Shown: positions 1-9,278, counted from the first letter of the stretch. The stretch is 64,000 nucleotides of DNA from Paenibacillus vini (GCF_018403325.1 NZ_BOSL01000004.1:186001-250000), one strand, 5' to 3'. Notes: generated from the letters alone by a model not told the origin. Made by a program: numbers and translations.

Positions 1-1663
1 AGAAAGAGGTTTTTAAAGTTTCATCACTTGGCATGGCTTCATAAAAAGCCGAAAGCCGTGAATACACCGTATCGTAAATTTTGGCCAGTTCCGAGAGCTG
101 TTGAGAGACATATTCACCTTGCGGGATGAAAAGGGAATCACGCAAATAAGCAGCCGCGCATTTCCGGGCGTCGGTTAGGGCCATCATGCAAAAATGATTG
201 ACGCTAAGCCTCCGGGAAATATCCGAATCCTCCGCCGTTCGATACCATGCCTCATCCAGCAGTCCTTCTCTCCACGTCTCCAGAGCGGCGTATCCCATCC
301 GGTAACCCCGATTTTCGGTTTGGCTCATCGAGTCTACCTTGGTATGCAGTGAACGAAGCAGGTTGTCGAAGTCGGAAGGAACCGGGCCTTGATCTCCAAA
401 CCGCACCATGGCGAACGGCCACTGATCGACATAAAGATAACCTTTGCTCTCTTCCATGGAGGCTTGGAATTCGGGATCATCATGAAGATCCCGGAAGGTT
501 TCGTCATCGAAATAGGATCGGCAGAGCAAGGTGTTTCCGTTATTAAGATATCCCGTAATGACGCCCCACTCGGGTGCGACGCGCAGGTTGATGGCAATAG
601 GAAGCTGATGTTTGCGAATGCTGGCCAACACTTGCTGCTTTTCCGCTTTTCGTTCTTTCTGGCTGATCCGATCCGCCCAGATCGGTTGAAAGCCATAGGC
701 CGCAAAGGCGGGAACGGCATAATCGTAAGCTACTAAGGCATCAGCGGAGCTGTAGTCCCAGGCCGGGGTAAAAGAGATTCTCCAGCATGCCCCGGAGACG
801 CCCATGATCTTTTCATAGGAAGTCTGAACGCCCATACTTTTCAGAGAAAGGTACATTGCGCCGCCCCAAGAGCAGTCCATTCCTTTGCCGAAGCCCAGCC
901 GGTCAACCTGTTCGATAATGTAACTCTCGCTGGAGTCGTCGTACCAAAATAATGACATTCGATCCGGGCTGTAGCGGATGCGTTCACCCTCCCGGCAACT
1001 GACGGCGTGGAGACCTTCGGCATTTCGGTAAATCAGCAGCAAATAGTCTTGTCCTTCATTGTCGATGAGGCTTGGAAACACTTCATGATTGGCCTGAAAC
1101 TGATCCCACCGGAAATACTGGAGATGCGTCATTTTCTTCATCACGTTCAGATAAGCCGTTTCATTGCCGTAGGCTGCAAAGATAAAGTCCAGTTCGCCGT
1201 CCTTGGTCATGAAAGTTTGTGAGTCGATCCCGATGGTCAAGGTGTCCCCTTTTAAAGCGTAATCGGAATAAACCCCGGAGGGAGTTTCATATTTCACGAG
1301 CAGTACCTTGAGCCGGTCACTTTGAATTTTAAAAGGAAGGGTCTGTTCGCTTACGGGAAACGTCAATTGATTGCCGACAACAAACTGATTCAAGAAGTGA
1401 GTAACTTCATGGCTCTCCTGTCCATCCGTATAGCATGCGGAGAGAATGATTAATTCTTGCGGCATGAGGATGCTGTCAATGGAATGTCCCAAGATCGTGG
1501 AGAGCAAGGGCAGCGTAGCCGTCTCGGGAAGCGATTTCCCCGTTTCCCACTTGGAGACCGCTTGTGCGCTTACATGGAGCCGCTCGGCGAGCTCCTCTTG
1601 TGAGAACTTCTTTTCCTTGCGAAGCATGGCGATGCGTTTACCTACTTTATCCCCGTTGTTCAT
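1..1663 (-). CDS. Xre-type HTH regulator with papain-fold-like (BtrH_N/C39-like) domain, 3' end outside window
   Basis: The frame is open from ATG 1663 to the window edge (554 codons seen); AGGAGA sits 8 bases before the ATG. Residues about 8-62 form a Cro/CI-type helix-turn-helix (FSQEELAERLHVSAQAVSKW). From about residue 240 the protein resembles the BtrH_N/C39-like papain fold: DCSWGGAMYLSL puts a candidate nucleophile Cys at residue 264, followed by a GVSG segment. The place where a catalytic His is expected reads EWGVITGY (Trp near 366), so peptidase activity is doubtful. A helical region follows to the edge. Likely a DNA-binding protein with a ligand- or peptide-sensing C-terminal part; the target is unknown. 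It diverges from the 2146 gene. The HTH is secure; the second domain is a family-level judgement. Confidence 0.75.
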   Translation of the reverse strand, partial: MNNGDKVGKRIAMLRKEKKFSQEELAERLHVSAQAVSKWETGKSLPETATLPLLSTILGHSIDSILMPQELIILSACYTDGQESHEVTHFLNQFVVGNQLTFPVSEQTLPFKIQSDRLKVLLVKYETPSGVYSDYALKGDTLTIGIDSQTFMTKDGELDFIFAAYGNETAYLNVMKKMTHLQYFRWDQFQANHEVFPSLIDNEGQDYLLLIYRNAEGLHAVSCREGERIRYSPDRMSLFWYDDSSESYIIEQVDRLGFGKGMDCSWGGAMYLSLKSMGVQTSYEKIMGVSGACWRISFTPAWDYSSADALVAYDYAVPAFAAYGFQPIWADRISQKERKAEKQQVLASIRKHQLPIAINLRVAPEWGVITGYLNNGNTLLCRSYFDDETFRDLHDDPEFQASMEESKGYLYVDQWPFAMVRFGDQGPVPSDFDNLLRSLHTKVDSMSQTENRGYRMGYAALETWREGLLDEAWYRTAEDSDISRRLSVNHFCMMALTDARKCAAAYLRDSLFIPQGEYVSQQLSELAKIYDTVYSRLSAFYEAMPSDETLKTSF

Positions 1664-1899
1664 CGTTTCTTCTCCTAAATCAGATTACGACGTCGTTATC
1701 TTCATTATAAACACGGGCGGCAGAAACGCTATGTATCTTAGGACGAGTAACTCGGCTGGAACTCAACTGCTGGTTGAGTAAGGATGAATGGACGGCAGAA
1801 AACGCCGCTGAATACGCTACTGATTACGCCGGAACACCGTAACGAGACGGAATAGTTCAATAATTCCGATAAAACCAATAGGAAAAATTAAAATAATGA

Positions 1900-1928
1900 T
1901 TGACATTGCGATGATCGGACCCTAATAT
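1900..1928 (+). promoter_or_regulatory. SigA-type promoter upstream of the leader
   Basis: TTGACA at 1900-1905, a 17-base spacer and TAATAT at 1923-1928. A transcript would start near 1935 and run into the structured leader at 1962-2050. The rest of 1664-1899 shows no gene that I can support. Confidence 0.6.
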
Positions 1929-1961
1929 AGGGTTACAAGAAACAAAAGCACCTATCAACCA

Positions 1962-2050
1962 CATCATTCAGGATGATGAAAAAGAGTGATCTACTGGACG
2001 GCCAGAGATCCAATGAGCACGCATCTATGCGGCTTGTTGGGTCTTTTTTT
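1962..2050 (+). promoter_or_regulatory. Structured leader with mutually exclusive antiterminator and terminator hairpins
   Basis: Three stems are visible. CATCAT/ATGATG forms a hairpin at 1962-1978. GATCT-a-CTGG (1988-1997) pairs with CCAG-AGATC (2002-2010). A long stem from AGATCC at 2006 to GGGTCT at 2044, with one bulge and some G-U pairs, is followed by a run of T (2043-2050). The last two stems share 2006-2010, so they cannot coexist: the arrangement of a transcription attenuator. It lies about 95 bases before the Ser-rich protein gene. I could not match it to a named riboswitch class (c-di-GMP-I, T-box and yybP motifs were considered). Confidence 0.55.
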
Positions 2051-2145
2051 ATTATCCGGATGAAGCAGACAAAGAGGGTGAGCAGCGAAGATTAGTGCGG
2101 TGATGCAACAACAACAATTTTAAACTCAGAAAGGATTGTGTACTC

Positions 2146-3015
2146 ATGAAAAAGATTGCGATATCCCTAGTTTCAGCGGCTTTGGTATTCGGCGTATTGA
2201 CATTTGCGGCGGTTTCCGCGAATAAACACGCCAGGGAAGTAAACGCGGCGGAGGGCGCTCCGGTTGCTCCGGCAACCTCGTCTTTAGATAATACGGCGGC
2301 GGAACCTCCGATTACGGAAGAGCCTGTCAATGCGGAGGATAGCGGATCCGTGCTGCAGGCTGAAGCAGCCACACCGGACGCGTCTGCGGCTGACGAATCG
2401 ACTGTGGCGGAAAGCGAATCGGCTGGTGAAACGGCTGGGTCTGCCGAAGCAGCGACGACAGTGGTTCCTGTGAAGGTTGAAGGAAGTAAAGCGGCAGGGT
2501 CTGGGTCTTCTACGGTGGCAGCATCGGAGTCTTCGGCGAAGAATGCAGCCGCTGTAAACAAAGCAACGGAATCGACACCGTCCAAGACGACAGCATCCGC
2601 GGCTAAGCAGGACAGTAAGCCTGCACCTACGGCTAGTACGGCCTCCGAGGAGAGCAAGGACAAAGCGGGTACGACGGCAGCGGAATCACAAAAGGCGCCG
2701 TCAACGCAAGCGTCGGCTCCAGCTGTTAAAGAGCAAAACACCGGTTCCGGTTCGTCTGTCTCTTTTATCAAGAAGCAGAATAATCAACCTAAAGTGACAA
2801 CACCTGCAGTGACCGAAACCAAATCGGCCGCAGCGCCTGCGTCAAGCTCGAGTTCTTCTTCATCCGACTCGTCATCTTCTTCATCATCATCCAGCTCGTC
2901 GTCCGGTTCCTCATCATCTTCGTCGTCAACTTCTGCTCCGGCACCAGAACCGGCAGCTCCGGCTCCTGCTCCGGAACCAGCTCCAGCACCGCCGAGCTCC
3001 GATGAAGATTGCTAA
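2146..3015 (+). CDS. Exported Ala/Thr/Ser-rich protein with poly-Ser and Pro-Ala tail
   Basis: 289 residues. The N-terminus is a signal peptide or uncleaved anchor (KK, then hydrophobic residues to about 24). The rest is low-complexity Ala/Thr/Ser/Glu/Lys. A poly-Ser block (about 230-262) with mixed TCN/AGC codons leads into a Pro-Ala repeat, and the protein ends in DEDC. No folded domain is recognisable; it looks like a wall-spanning or extended extracellular chain. AGAAAGGA precedes the ATG. It lies 52 bases before the SLH protein gene, suggesting co-transcription behind the attenuator-like leader. The C-terminal Cys is odd for an exported Gram-positive protein and could link covalently to a partner. 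Function unknown. Confidence 0.7.
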   Translation: MKKIAISLVSAALVFGVLTFAAVSANKHAREVNAAEGAPVAPATSSLDNTAAEPPITEEPVNAEDSGSVLQAEAATPDASAADESTVAESESAGETAGSAEAATTVVPVKVEGSKAAGSGSSTVAASESSAKNAAAVNKATESTPSKTTASAAKQDSKPAPTASTASEESKDKAGTTAAESQKAPSTQASAPAVKEQNTGSGSSVSFIKKQNNQPKVTTPAVTETKSAAAPASSSSSSSSDSSSSSSSSSSSSGSSSSSSSTSAPAPEPAAPAPAPEPAPAPPSSDEDC

Positions 3016-3067
3016 TTAAGCAATACCAAATGAGGTTCAAATCACACAAGAACATTGAGGTGTTAAT

Positions 3068-6000
3068 ATGAACAAAATCAGATTAAACCAGTCCCGGCGA
3101 TGGTTGACGTTGCTGCTGGCGGCATTCCTGGCTGTGCCGGTATTCGGCGGAGCCAGCGCCAGCGCCGCTGAGGCTGCAAACAGTAGCGGCATCGCTAAAT
3201 CGGCGGTTAGTCACTTTAATTATTTCGATAAGGTGTATGAGCATTTGAATGATGAGAACCATGTGTTCAAAACGGCTACATATGAAGACATCGCCCATCT
3301 GTTCGAGAGCGAAGGCAACTACGCTGTCCTGTTCGGCGGGGCGTGGAGCGAGCAAACTCAGGCGACCATCGGATTCATTAACGAGGTGGCGAAAGAACAA
3401 GGCATTCATACCGTTTATAATTTCGATACCAAGCTGGATGGGGATTCCCTGCAGATTGCGGATTCCAGTAACCCGTTCGCTTACAAATATGTAGATCTGG
3501 TCAATAAGTATTTGAAAAACCTGAATTTGGACGACAAGAATGACCCGGCTTACAACGTCAGCTACACGAAGGACGGCAATACGGTAGCCGCCAACAAAAT
3601 CGAAGCCCCGTTCCTGTTTGTATACAACAAGGATCATAAAGACGAGCAGGGAATTCCGGCACCGATCGTGACCTATTTGGACGAACGCCGGATTTGGGAT
3701 GACTTTTTGACGGATGGCCAATTGGATTCTAATAAGGTCGGAGCGTATAAAGAGTTGGTTCGCACCGTATTCAAGGCTGCGCAAGGATACAGCACGATCA
3801 ACGAATCCGATTATATTAAGGAAGCCTTCAACCTCAACTATGCCGGGGAGAACGCCGGGCAGACTATTTTTACGGAAGCCGACGGGGATCTCGTCTATGA
3901 GCATGTAACCTATCACCAACTGCAACAGATTTTGCAGAGCGAAGGGAACTACTTGTTTCTGTTCGGGGGATCGTGGTGCCCGAATACGCAGGCGGTAATC
4001 AAATACATTAACGAATATGCCAAGCAGCAGGGCATCGATAAAATCTATTTCTGGGATACCAAGCTGGATGGGGGACTGGAAGTCCGGGAGTCCGGTAATA
4101 ATACGGGCGGACCGAGAGGGGATAATCCGCACGGCAATGAAACGCTTCAAGTCCGGACGACAAATCATCCATATGCCAAATTGTACGTCGATCTGGTCAA
4201 CAGCTATCTGACCAATATCAAGACTCAGAATAATACGGCTGCCAAACCGACGACGATCAGCTATGTAGATGGACAGGGAACCGTGATTTCCGGGGACCGT
4301 CTCCAGGTTCCTTATCTGTTCGCTTACAACAAGGATAACAAGGATGCGGATGGCCAAGGCGCTCCAATTCTGGGACATATCGAGCTGATGTATTCCTGGA
4401 CCAACATTCAACCGGATTACGTGAAGGAAGGCGATGGATACGCGGTAGGCGCCAGATATAACAACTACATCAAAGCGCTTGAATCGTTGCATTCCAGACT
4501 GGAAGCCACGCCGACGGGATTGAATGCAATAGCGCCGACGACGTCCACTAACAATGACGGACAAATCACGGGTACGACTTCTGCCTTGGAATATAAACTG
4601 GCCGGGGAATCCGAGTTCAAGCCGGTATCCGGTGCGTCGATAACCGGATTGGTTCCGGGCACTTATCAGGTGCGGTATGCGTCCAAACCGGGCTATCAGG
4701 GACCGACCAGCAAAGAAGGGGCGACCGCGATTTCCTACGCGCCGGGCCAGTCGGTAGAAGTCGTGGTTCCGGCGGCTAAGCAAGATCAAGAACAAGACGC
4801 ACCTAGCGGATTAAAGGGGATTGCGCCAACGACGGCCGACAATCTAGACGGACAAATCACGGGTACTACATCTGCCCAGGAATATAAACGGGAAGGCGAC
4901 TCCACTTATAAACCGGCTGTAGAGGGTGCTATTACCGGTTTAGTGCCGGGACTCTATGCCGTAAGATATGCGGCCCGCGAGGGATTCAAAGCGAGCCCGG
5001 ATACTTTGGTTGAAGTCCCGGGCTTCGGCGAGCAGGCTGCGCCGACGGGATTAATCGGCGTGGCGCCAACGACGCCGGCCAATGATGACGGCAAAATCGT
5101 CGGAACGACGACCGCGATGCAATATAAACTGGTCAGCGCTACGGATTACGTATACGCTACGGACATTGAGGTTACCGGGCTCGTTCCGGGAATTTACAAT
5201 GTAAGGTATGCGGAAAAAGAAGGCTACAAGGCAAGCCGTCCGACCGATGTGGAAGTTCCGGCCTATGCTGCGGAACAAGCGGCTCCAGCCGGATTGACAG
5301 GCGTGGCTCCGACAACTTCGGCAAATAACGACGGCAAGATCAACGGTACTGTTCAAGGACAGGAGTATAAGCTGTCGGGTGCGGCAGAGTATACGGCGGT
5401 GACAGGCACATCGATTACCGGACTGGTGCCGGGCACTTACCAAGTCAGATATGCAGCCAAGACGGGGTATCATGCCAGCCCGGATACGGCCGTAATCGTT
5501 CCAGCCTACGCACCGGCGCCGGGAGGCGGCGGCAATAAAGGCGGTGGCAACAATGGCGGAAACGGCTCGGGCGGCGGAGGTTCGAATTCATCGTCTGGCA
5601 GCGGCTCCGGCGGGAACACTGGTACGACTGCACCAACTGACAGCGGAAAGCCGGCGGTAACAACGAATGGCAATTCCGTTGTTGTCTCAATAACGGTGAA
5701 GCCTGTTACGGACGAAGCAACAGGGTCAAGTACGGCATTAGCTTCGGCAGCAGCCGTGACGAGTCTAACGGATAGCGCGAAACAGGCGGAGGCAGCCGGC
5801 AAAACAGCCGTGATCGAATTCAAGGCCACGGCAGCAGCCGGCACGCAAACGGCTCAGTTTACGATCCCAAGAAAGGCCTTTAACGAATTGGCAGCCGGAA
5901 CAAGCGCTGCTGTCGTGATCAATTATGAGGGGATTGCGACGATTACGTTGGATGCCGGCACCATCGATAAGCTCAGCGCATCCGAGGAGAGCGGCGATAT

Positions 6001-6850
6001 TAGTATCCTGATTGCGAAAGCCGAGCTCACGGAAGAAGGTAAACAGGCGCTTGGCGATCGTCCTGTGTATGATTTCTCCATCTTTGCCGGCGACAAGAGC
6101 ATCACGAGCGCAGGCACCGGTGGCAAGATTAAGATCAGCATTCCGTACCGGCCGCAAGCCGGCGAAACGAATAATGCGATCATCGTGTACCGGGTCAGCG
6201 AGTCGGGTGAGTTGGAGGTATTGCGAGGCGGATTTAATCCTGCAACGGGGACGGTTGATGTTGCGGTCAACGAGTTATCCCAACTTATTATCGGATACCA
6301 TAAAGTCGCATTCGCCGATGTCGCAGCGGAGTCGTGGTATTACCCGGCTATCGATTATCTGGCGGCCAGAAACATTGCGTCGGGGGTTGATGACAACAAC
6401 TTCAGCCCGAATGCCAAAGTGACCCGGGGACAATTTGTCGTGCTGTTGCTGAAAGCCTACAATATTTCTCCAGAGGCAGTTGGAGCGGACAATTTCTCCG
6501 ATGCCGGGGAATCATACTACAGCGGTTATTTGGCCGCGGCGAAAAAGCTCGGTATCGCTAACGGAGCGGGCGATAACAAGTTCTCTCCGGAATCTGAAAT
6601 TACGCGTCAGGAGTTGATCACGCTGCTGTACCGTGCGCTTGGCGTACTCAGCGAGCTCCCTTCGGACCAATCCGCAGCATCGCTTGCAAGCTATAGCGAC
6701 GCTGGACAGATTGCCGGCTACGCGCAAGAGGCATTCCGGCAACTTGCAGGAGCCGGAGTTATAACGGGCAGCAACGGGAAGCTTGGCCCGCAAGAGGCAT
6801 CGACCCGTGCCCAAGTGGCGCAGATCCTGTACAATCTGCTTTCAAAATAA
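3068..6850 (+). CDS. SLH-anchored surface protein with two thioredoxin-like repeats and four ~80-residue repeats
   Basis: 1260 residues. Signal peptide 1-35 (cut near ASA/AEA). Two homologous thioredoxin-like units follow: the first has FGGAWSEQTQA near residue 93, the second FGGSWCPNTQA at 303-308, so only a single Cys (304) lies in a WCPN motif. Four related repeats start near 482, 578, 658 and 739, each with a GL..(I/V)APTT..N.DG.I.GTT core and a GLVPG.Y.VRYA end. A Gly/Ser-rich linker is at about 820-860. A beta-rich domain is followed by three SLH motifs (about 1082-1130, 1145-1192, 1210-1260), which bind pyruvylated wall polymer. GAGGTG precedes the ATG. Probably a surface protein; redox activity is unproven because no CxxC is present. 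Confidence 0.85.
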   Translation: MNKIRLNQSRRWLTLLLAAFLAVPVFGGASASAAEAANSSGIAKSAVSHFNYFDKVYEHLNDENHVFKTATYEDIAHLFESEGNYAVLFGGAWSEQTQATIGFINEVAKEQGIHTVYNFDTKLDGDSLQIADSSNPFAYKYVDLVNKYLKNLNLDDKNDPAYNVSYTKDGNTVAANKIEAPFLFVYNKDHKDEQGIPAPIVTYLDERRIWDDFLTDGQLDSNKVGAYKELVRTVFKAAQGYSTINESDYIKEAFNLNYAGENAGQTIFTEADGDLVYEHVTYHQLQQILQSEGNYLFLFGGSWCPNTQAVIKYINEYAKQQGIDKIYFWDTKLDGGLEVRESGNNTGGPRGDNPHGNETLQVRTTNHPYAKLYVDLVNSYLTNIKTQNNTAAKPTTISYVDGQGTVISGDRLQVPYLFAYNKDNKDADGQGAPILGHIELMYSWTNIQPDYVKEGDGYAVGARYNNYIKALESLHSRLEATPTGLNAIAPTTSTNNDGQITGTTSALEYKLAGESEFKPVSGASITGLVPGTYQVRYASKPGYQGPTSKEGATAISYAPGQSVEVVVPAAKQDQEQDAPSGLKGIAPTTADNLDGQITGTTSAQEYKREGDSTYKPAVEGAITGLVPGLYAVRYAAREGFKASPDTLVEVPGFGEQAAPTGLIGVAPTTPANDDGKIVGTTTAMQYKLVSATDYVYATDIEVTGLVPGIYNVRYAEKEGYKASRPTDVEVPAYAAEQAAPAGLTGVAPTTSANNDGKINGTVQGQEYKLSGAAEYTAVTGTSITGLVPGTYQVRYAAKTGYHASPDTAVIVPAYAPAPGGGGNKGGGNNGGNGSGGGGSNSSSGSGSGGNTGTTAPTDSGKPAVTTNGNSVVVSITVKPVTDEATGSSTALASAAAVTSLTDSAKQAEAAGKTAVIEFKATAAAGTQTAQFTIPRKAFNELAAGTSAAVVINYEGIATITLDAGTIDKLSASEESGDISILIAKAELTEEGKQALGDRPVYDFSIFAGDKSITSAGTGGKIKISIPYRPQAGETNNAIIVYRVSESGELEVLRGGFNPATGTVDVAVNELSQLIIGYHKVAFADVAAESWYYPAIDYLAARNIASGVDDNNFSPNAKVTRGQFVVLLLKAYNISPEAVGADNFSDAGESYYSGYLAAAKKLGIANGAGDNKFSPESEITRQELITLLYRALGVLSELPSDQSAASLASYSDAGQIAGYAQEAFRQLAGAGVITGSNGKLGPQEASTRAQVAQILYNLLSK

Positions 6851-6863
6851 TTAGTAGCATAAC

Positions 6864-6903
6864 AAAAGACAGTCTTCCGATTTCGGGAGACTGTCTTTTT
6901 CTC
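6864..6903. terminator. Bidirectional intrinsic terminator
   Basis: AAAAGACAGTCT pairs with AGACTGTCTTTT around a short inner stem (CCGA/TCGG). T-rich tracts follow on both strands, serving the SLH gene and the convergent YdjG-like gene. Confidence 0.85.
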
Positions 6904-6939
6904 TGTTAAGTATGATGTCGCATGCATAGGCCTTCACTT

Positions 6940-8064
6940 TTATTGGCTTTGCCCTATGAAGTACAACACAATCAGGACCGCCGCTACGCAGAACAGCACA
7001 AAAAAAGTGATTTTCCACGGGCTGCGCGGAACAGTGCCTGAAACAAGTCCGGTCTGAGCGTTGACCATGTAACGGTAAGGCTTTCCGCGATAAGTATAGC
7101 CCGCATTCCAGATCGGCAGCAGCAGATGTTTGTAGGTAAGCCCGCTGTATTGGGTACGGGTACGCAACGAGCGGATCTCATCGCCGCCAATCTGCCTTTT
7201 GATGCCGACTTCGATGGCATTGTCGATGCGCACCTTGGCTTGCTGCCAGCCCTCGCTGCGGGGCACGGAATATTTCTCGGCCAGGTAGCCGCTCAGATAT
7301 TCCGGTCGGTACTCTTTTAATTTCGACAGGTCGAAATTGTTCAGCTTCTCCAGCAGCTTCCCGTCATAACGCCGGGAAGCCGGGACCAACACATCGTCAA
7401 ACCAGCGGTCATACTCCCCGCCGACCCGGTGCCATACCGTGTACCGTTCCTGGGTCGTATACGTTTCGGTTTTACCGTTGACGGTCCGGGTACGAGTGAC
7501 GGTGCGAGAATGATAGTCGCCGCGTTCCGCCGTATACACCGAGTCCGTATCGGCATCGAAGGTCCAGTAGGGAATATACAGACCGGACAGCCGAGCGACA
7601 ATGTTCCCGTTCTTGAAGGCATTCGGCACAAACCATCGCTTCGACTTCCATGTCTTGAACGAAGCCATGGCCTGTTTCATGGAAATTTGGAACGGAATCA
7701 CGGTTTCCGGTTTGATACTGGCCGTGTCCTGTTGACTTAGAACTTTCGAGGATCCGCAGAAGGGGCAGATCGCGGCGGTTTCCAGTTCAGGCAACACGAT
7801 ATCGCCGCCGCAGCTTTCGCAGTGCAGCGTCTGCTTCCGGAATCCCCAATCCGTCAGCGCTGCATTTTCTTCATCCGTTCCGGACAAATCCAGATCGTAC
7901 TCTACGGGCTGGCTGCCGGAATCCTCAATGGCCTCTTCACGCCCGCAGTATTGGCATTTCAGATTTTGCGCTTCGGAGTCGAACAGCATCGGGCCGCCGC
8001 AGCCGGAACAGGGAAACGTAACTGGAGCCTTCGCGTTGGCTTCTTTTGGTGCTGAAGCTTCCAT
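6940..8064 (-). CDS. ydjG: YdjG-like zinc-ribbon membrane protein
   Basis: 374 residues from ATG 8064; an in-frame ATG at 8070 directly abuts AGGGG, whereas 8064 has six bases of spacing. Two zinc ribbons sit at the N-terminus (CSGCGGPM...CQYCGRE and CESCGGDI...CPFCGSS). A long soluble region (WF.PNAF..., YIPYWTFDA) follows, then one transmembrane helix near the C-terminus (FFVLFCVAAVLIVLYFI). These proteins are often labelled TFIIB-type zinc ribbon proteins. The gene begins a few bases after the SPFH gene stop. In B. subtilis, YdjG and YdjI belong to the PspA membrane-stress system, which is the role inferred here. Confidence 0.7.
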   Translation of the reverse strand: MEASAPKEANAKAPVTFPCSGCGGPMLFDSEAQNLKCQYCGREEAIEDSGSQPVEYDLDLSGTDEENAALTDWGFRKQTLHCESCGGDIVLPELETAAICPFCGSSKVLSQQDTASIKPETVIPFQISMKQAMASFKTWKSKRWFVPNAFKNGNIVARLSGLYIPYWTFDADTDSVYTAERGDYHSRTVTRTRTVNGKTETYTTQERYTVWHRVGGEYDRWFDDVLVPASRRYDGKLLEKLNNFDLSKLKEYRPEYLSGYLAEKYSVPRSEGWQQAKVRIDNAIEVGIKRQIGGDEIRSLRTRTQYSGLTYKHLLLPIWNAGYTYRGKPYRYMVNAQTGLVSGTVPRSPWKITFFVLFCVAAVLIVLYFIGQSQ

Positions 8065-8073
8065 CGTCATCCC

Positions 8074-9096
8074 CTACACTTTCGTACCGCAACCGGAGCA
8101 GAACTTTGCGTTTTCCACCAGCGGCGAACCGCACTCCGTGCAGAACCGTTTCGGTACGCCAGTTTGCGCGGCATTCCCATTCCCTGCCGCTGCGGGGCCG
8201 CCGCCGCTGGCTGCCGGTCCCGGTTCGGCCGGCCGGTTCATCATCTGGCCCATCATCTGGGCCATCGCCATGCCGGCGCCGAGACCGGCTCCGGTTCCGG
8301 CTGCACCCGAATCCGGGTTGTTTGCCGCCTCGCGAATGGCTTCGGCGGTCTGATATTTCATATATTGGTCCAGGTTGCCGGCGATGTTCATCGACGACTT
8401 CCGGTCGATCATTTGCTCGACTTCCGGCGGTAACGACAGGTTCTCGATCAGCAGCAGCGACAGGAACAGACCCATGCTTTCGAAATGCGGCTGCAGGCGT
8501 TCCATGGCCCGGGCGCTCAGCTCTTCATACGAAGAAGCCAGATCCATCACGGGAATGCGGGATTCGCCGATCAGATCGCTGATTCCGGTAACAAGAATCG
8601 ATTTTAAATACCCGGAAATTTGCTCGGTCGTAAAGTCACTGCGGGTACCGAACAATTCCCTCAGGAACATGGCCGGGTCTTTTACGCGGATCGCATAGCT
8701 TCCGAAGCCCCGCAGCCGGATGGCGCCAAACTCGGTATCCCGGAGAATAACCGGATTGGTCGTTCCCCATTTTAAATTCGTAAAATTGGCTGTACTGACG
8801 AAATAAACATCCGCCTTGAACGGCGAGTTAAACGCATACGGCCAAGACTTAAGGGCGGTCAGCAAAGGCATGTTTTGCGTGGATAACGTATAAGTGCCGG
8901 GGCCGTAGACATCGGCGATCTGTCCCTCGTTGACGAACACAGCGGCCTGAGATTCGCGGACAATCAGCTTGGCGCCCATTTTGATCGCATTATCGTATAC
9001 AGGAAAACGGTACACCATCGAGCCGGAATTCGCCGATTCGTCCAGCCATTCGATGACTTCAATAAATTGGCCTTTCAAAAAAGAAAACAGTCCCAT
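8074..9096 (-). CDS. ydjI: SPFH-domain protein with C-terminal zinc ribbon (YdjI-like)
   Basis: 340 residues. The start is set at ATG 9096 (MGLFSFLKG) because GGAGGTAG lies just upstream; an ATG at 9117 has no ribosome site. Residues 1-220 form an SPFH/virion-core-like domain with the FxEVIEWxD start typical of YdjI. A Met/Gly/Ala-rich segment follows (AMAQMMGQMMN), then a double-Cys zinc ribbon at the end (CTECGSP...CSGCG). Known role of the family: a membrane-associated scaffold in the PspA/YdjGHI envelope-stress system of B. subtilis. Here it forms a two-gene unit with the YdjG-like protein; no PspA or YdjH gene is next to it in this window. Confidence 0.8.
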   Translation of the reverse strand: MGLFSFLKGQFIEVIEWLDESANSGSMVYRFPVYDNAIKMGAKLIVRESQAAVFVNEGQIADVYGPGTYTLSTQNMPLLTALKSWPYAFNSPFKADVYFVSTANFTNLKWGTTNPVILRDTEFGAIRLRGFGSYAIRVKDPAMFLRELFGTRSDFTTEQISGYLKSILVTGISDLIGESRIPVMDLASSYEELSARAMERLQPHFESMGLFLSLLLIENLSLPPEVEQMIDRKSSMNIAGNLDQYMKYQTAEAIREAANNPDSGAAGTGAGLGAGMAMAQMMGQMMNRPAEPGPAASGGGPAAAGNGNAAQTGVPKRFCTECGSPLVENAKFCSGCGTKV

Positions 9097-9278
9097 CGTT
9101 CTACCTCCAGATTGCAAATAGAAAAATCTACCTCCATTATACTTAAAGTCTGCGGTAGGGGATACCCGGGGGGACCGGGTCAGTTCTCATTTCGCGTATC
9201 CATTCTATATAGAAGGAGCATGCAGCCTCTGTTTATTGAATAGATATATAGTTTAAAAGCTGCATAAAGGAGGTAATC

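Noticed and set aside
1962-2050. c-di-GMP-I riboswitch
   Set aside because: The conserved GEMM core (GGCAAACC-type loop and tetraloop receptor) is absent.
2860-2935. Phase-variable Ser-codon tract
   Set aside because: Ser codons are mixed (TCN and AGC), which gives no long perfect repeat for slippage.
3083-4795. 570-codon frame antisense to the SLH protein
   Set aside because: Shadow of the plus-strand gene: no ribosome site, implausible composition, and the plus-strand frame has clear domains.
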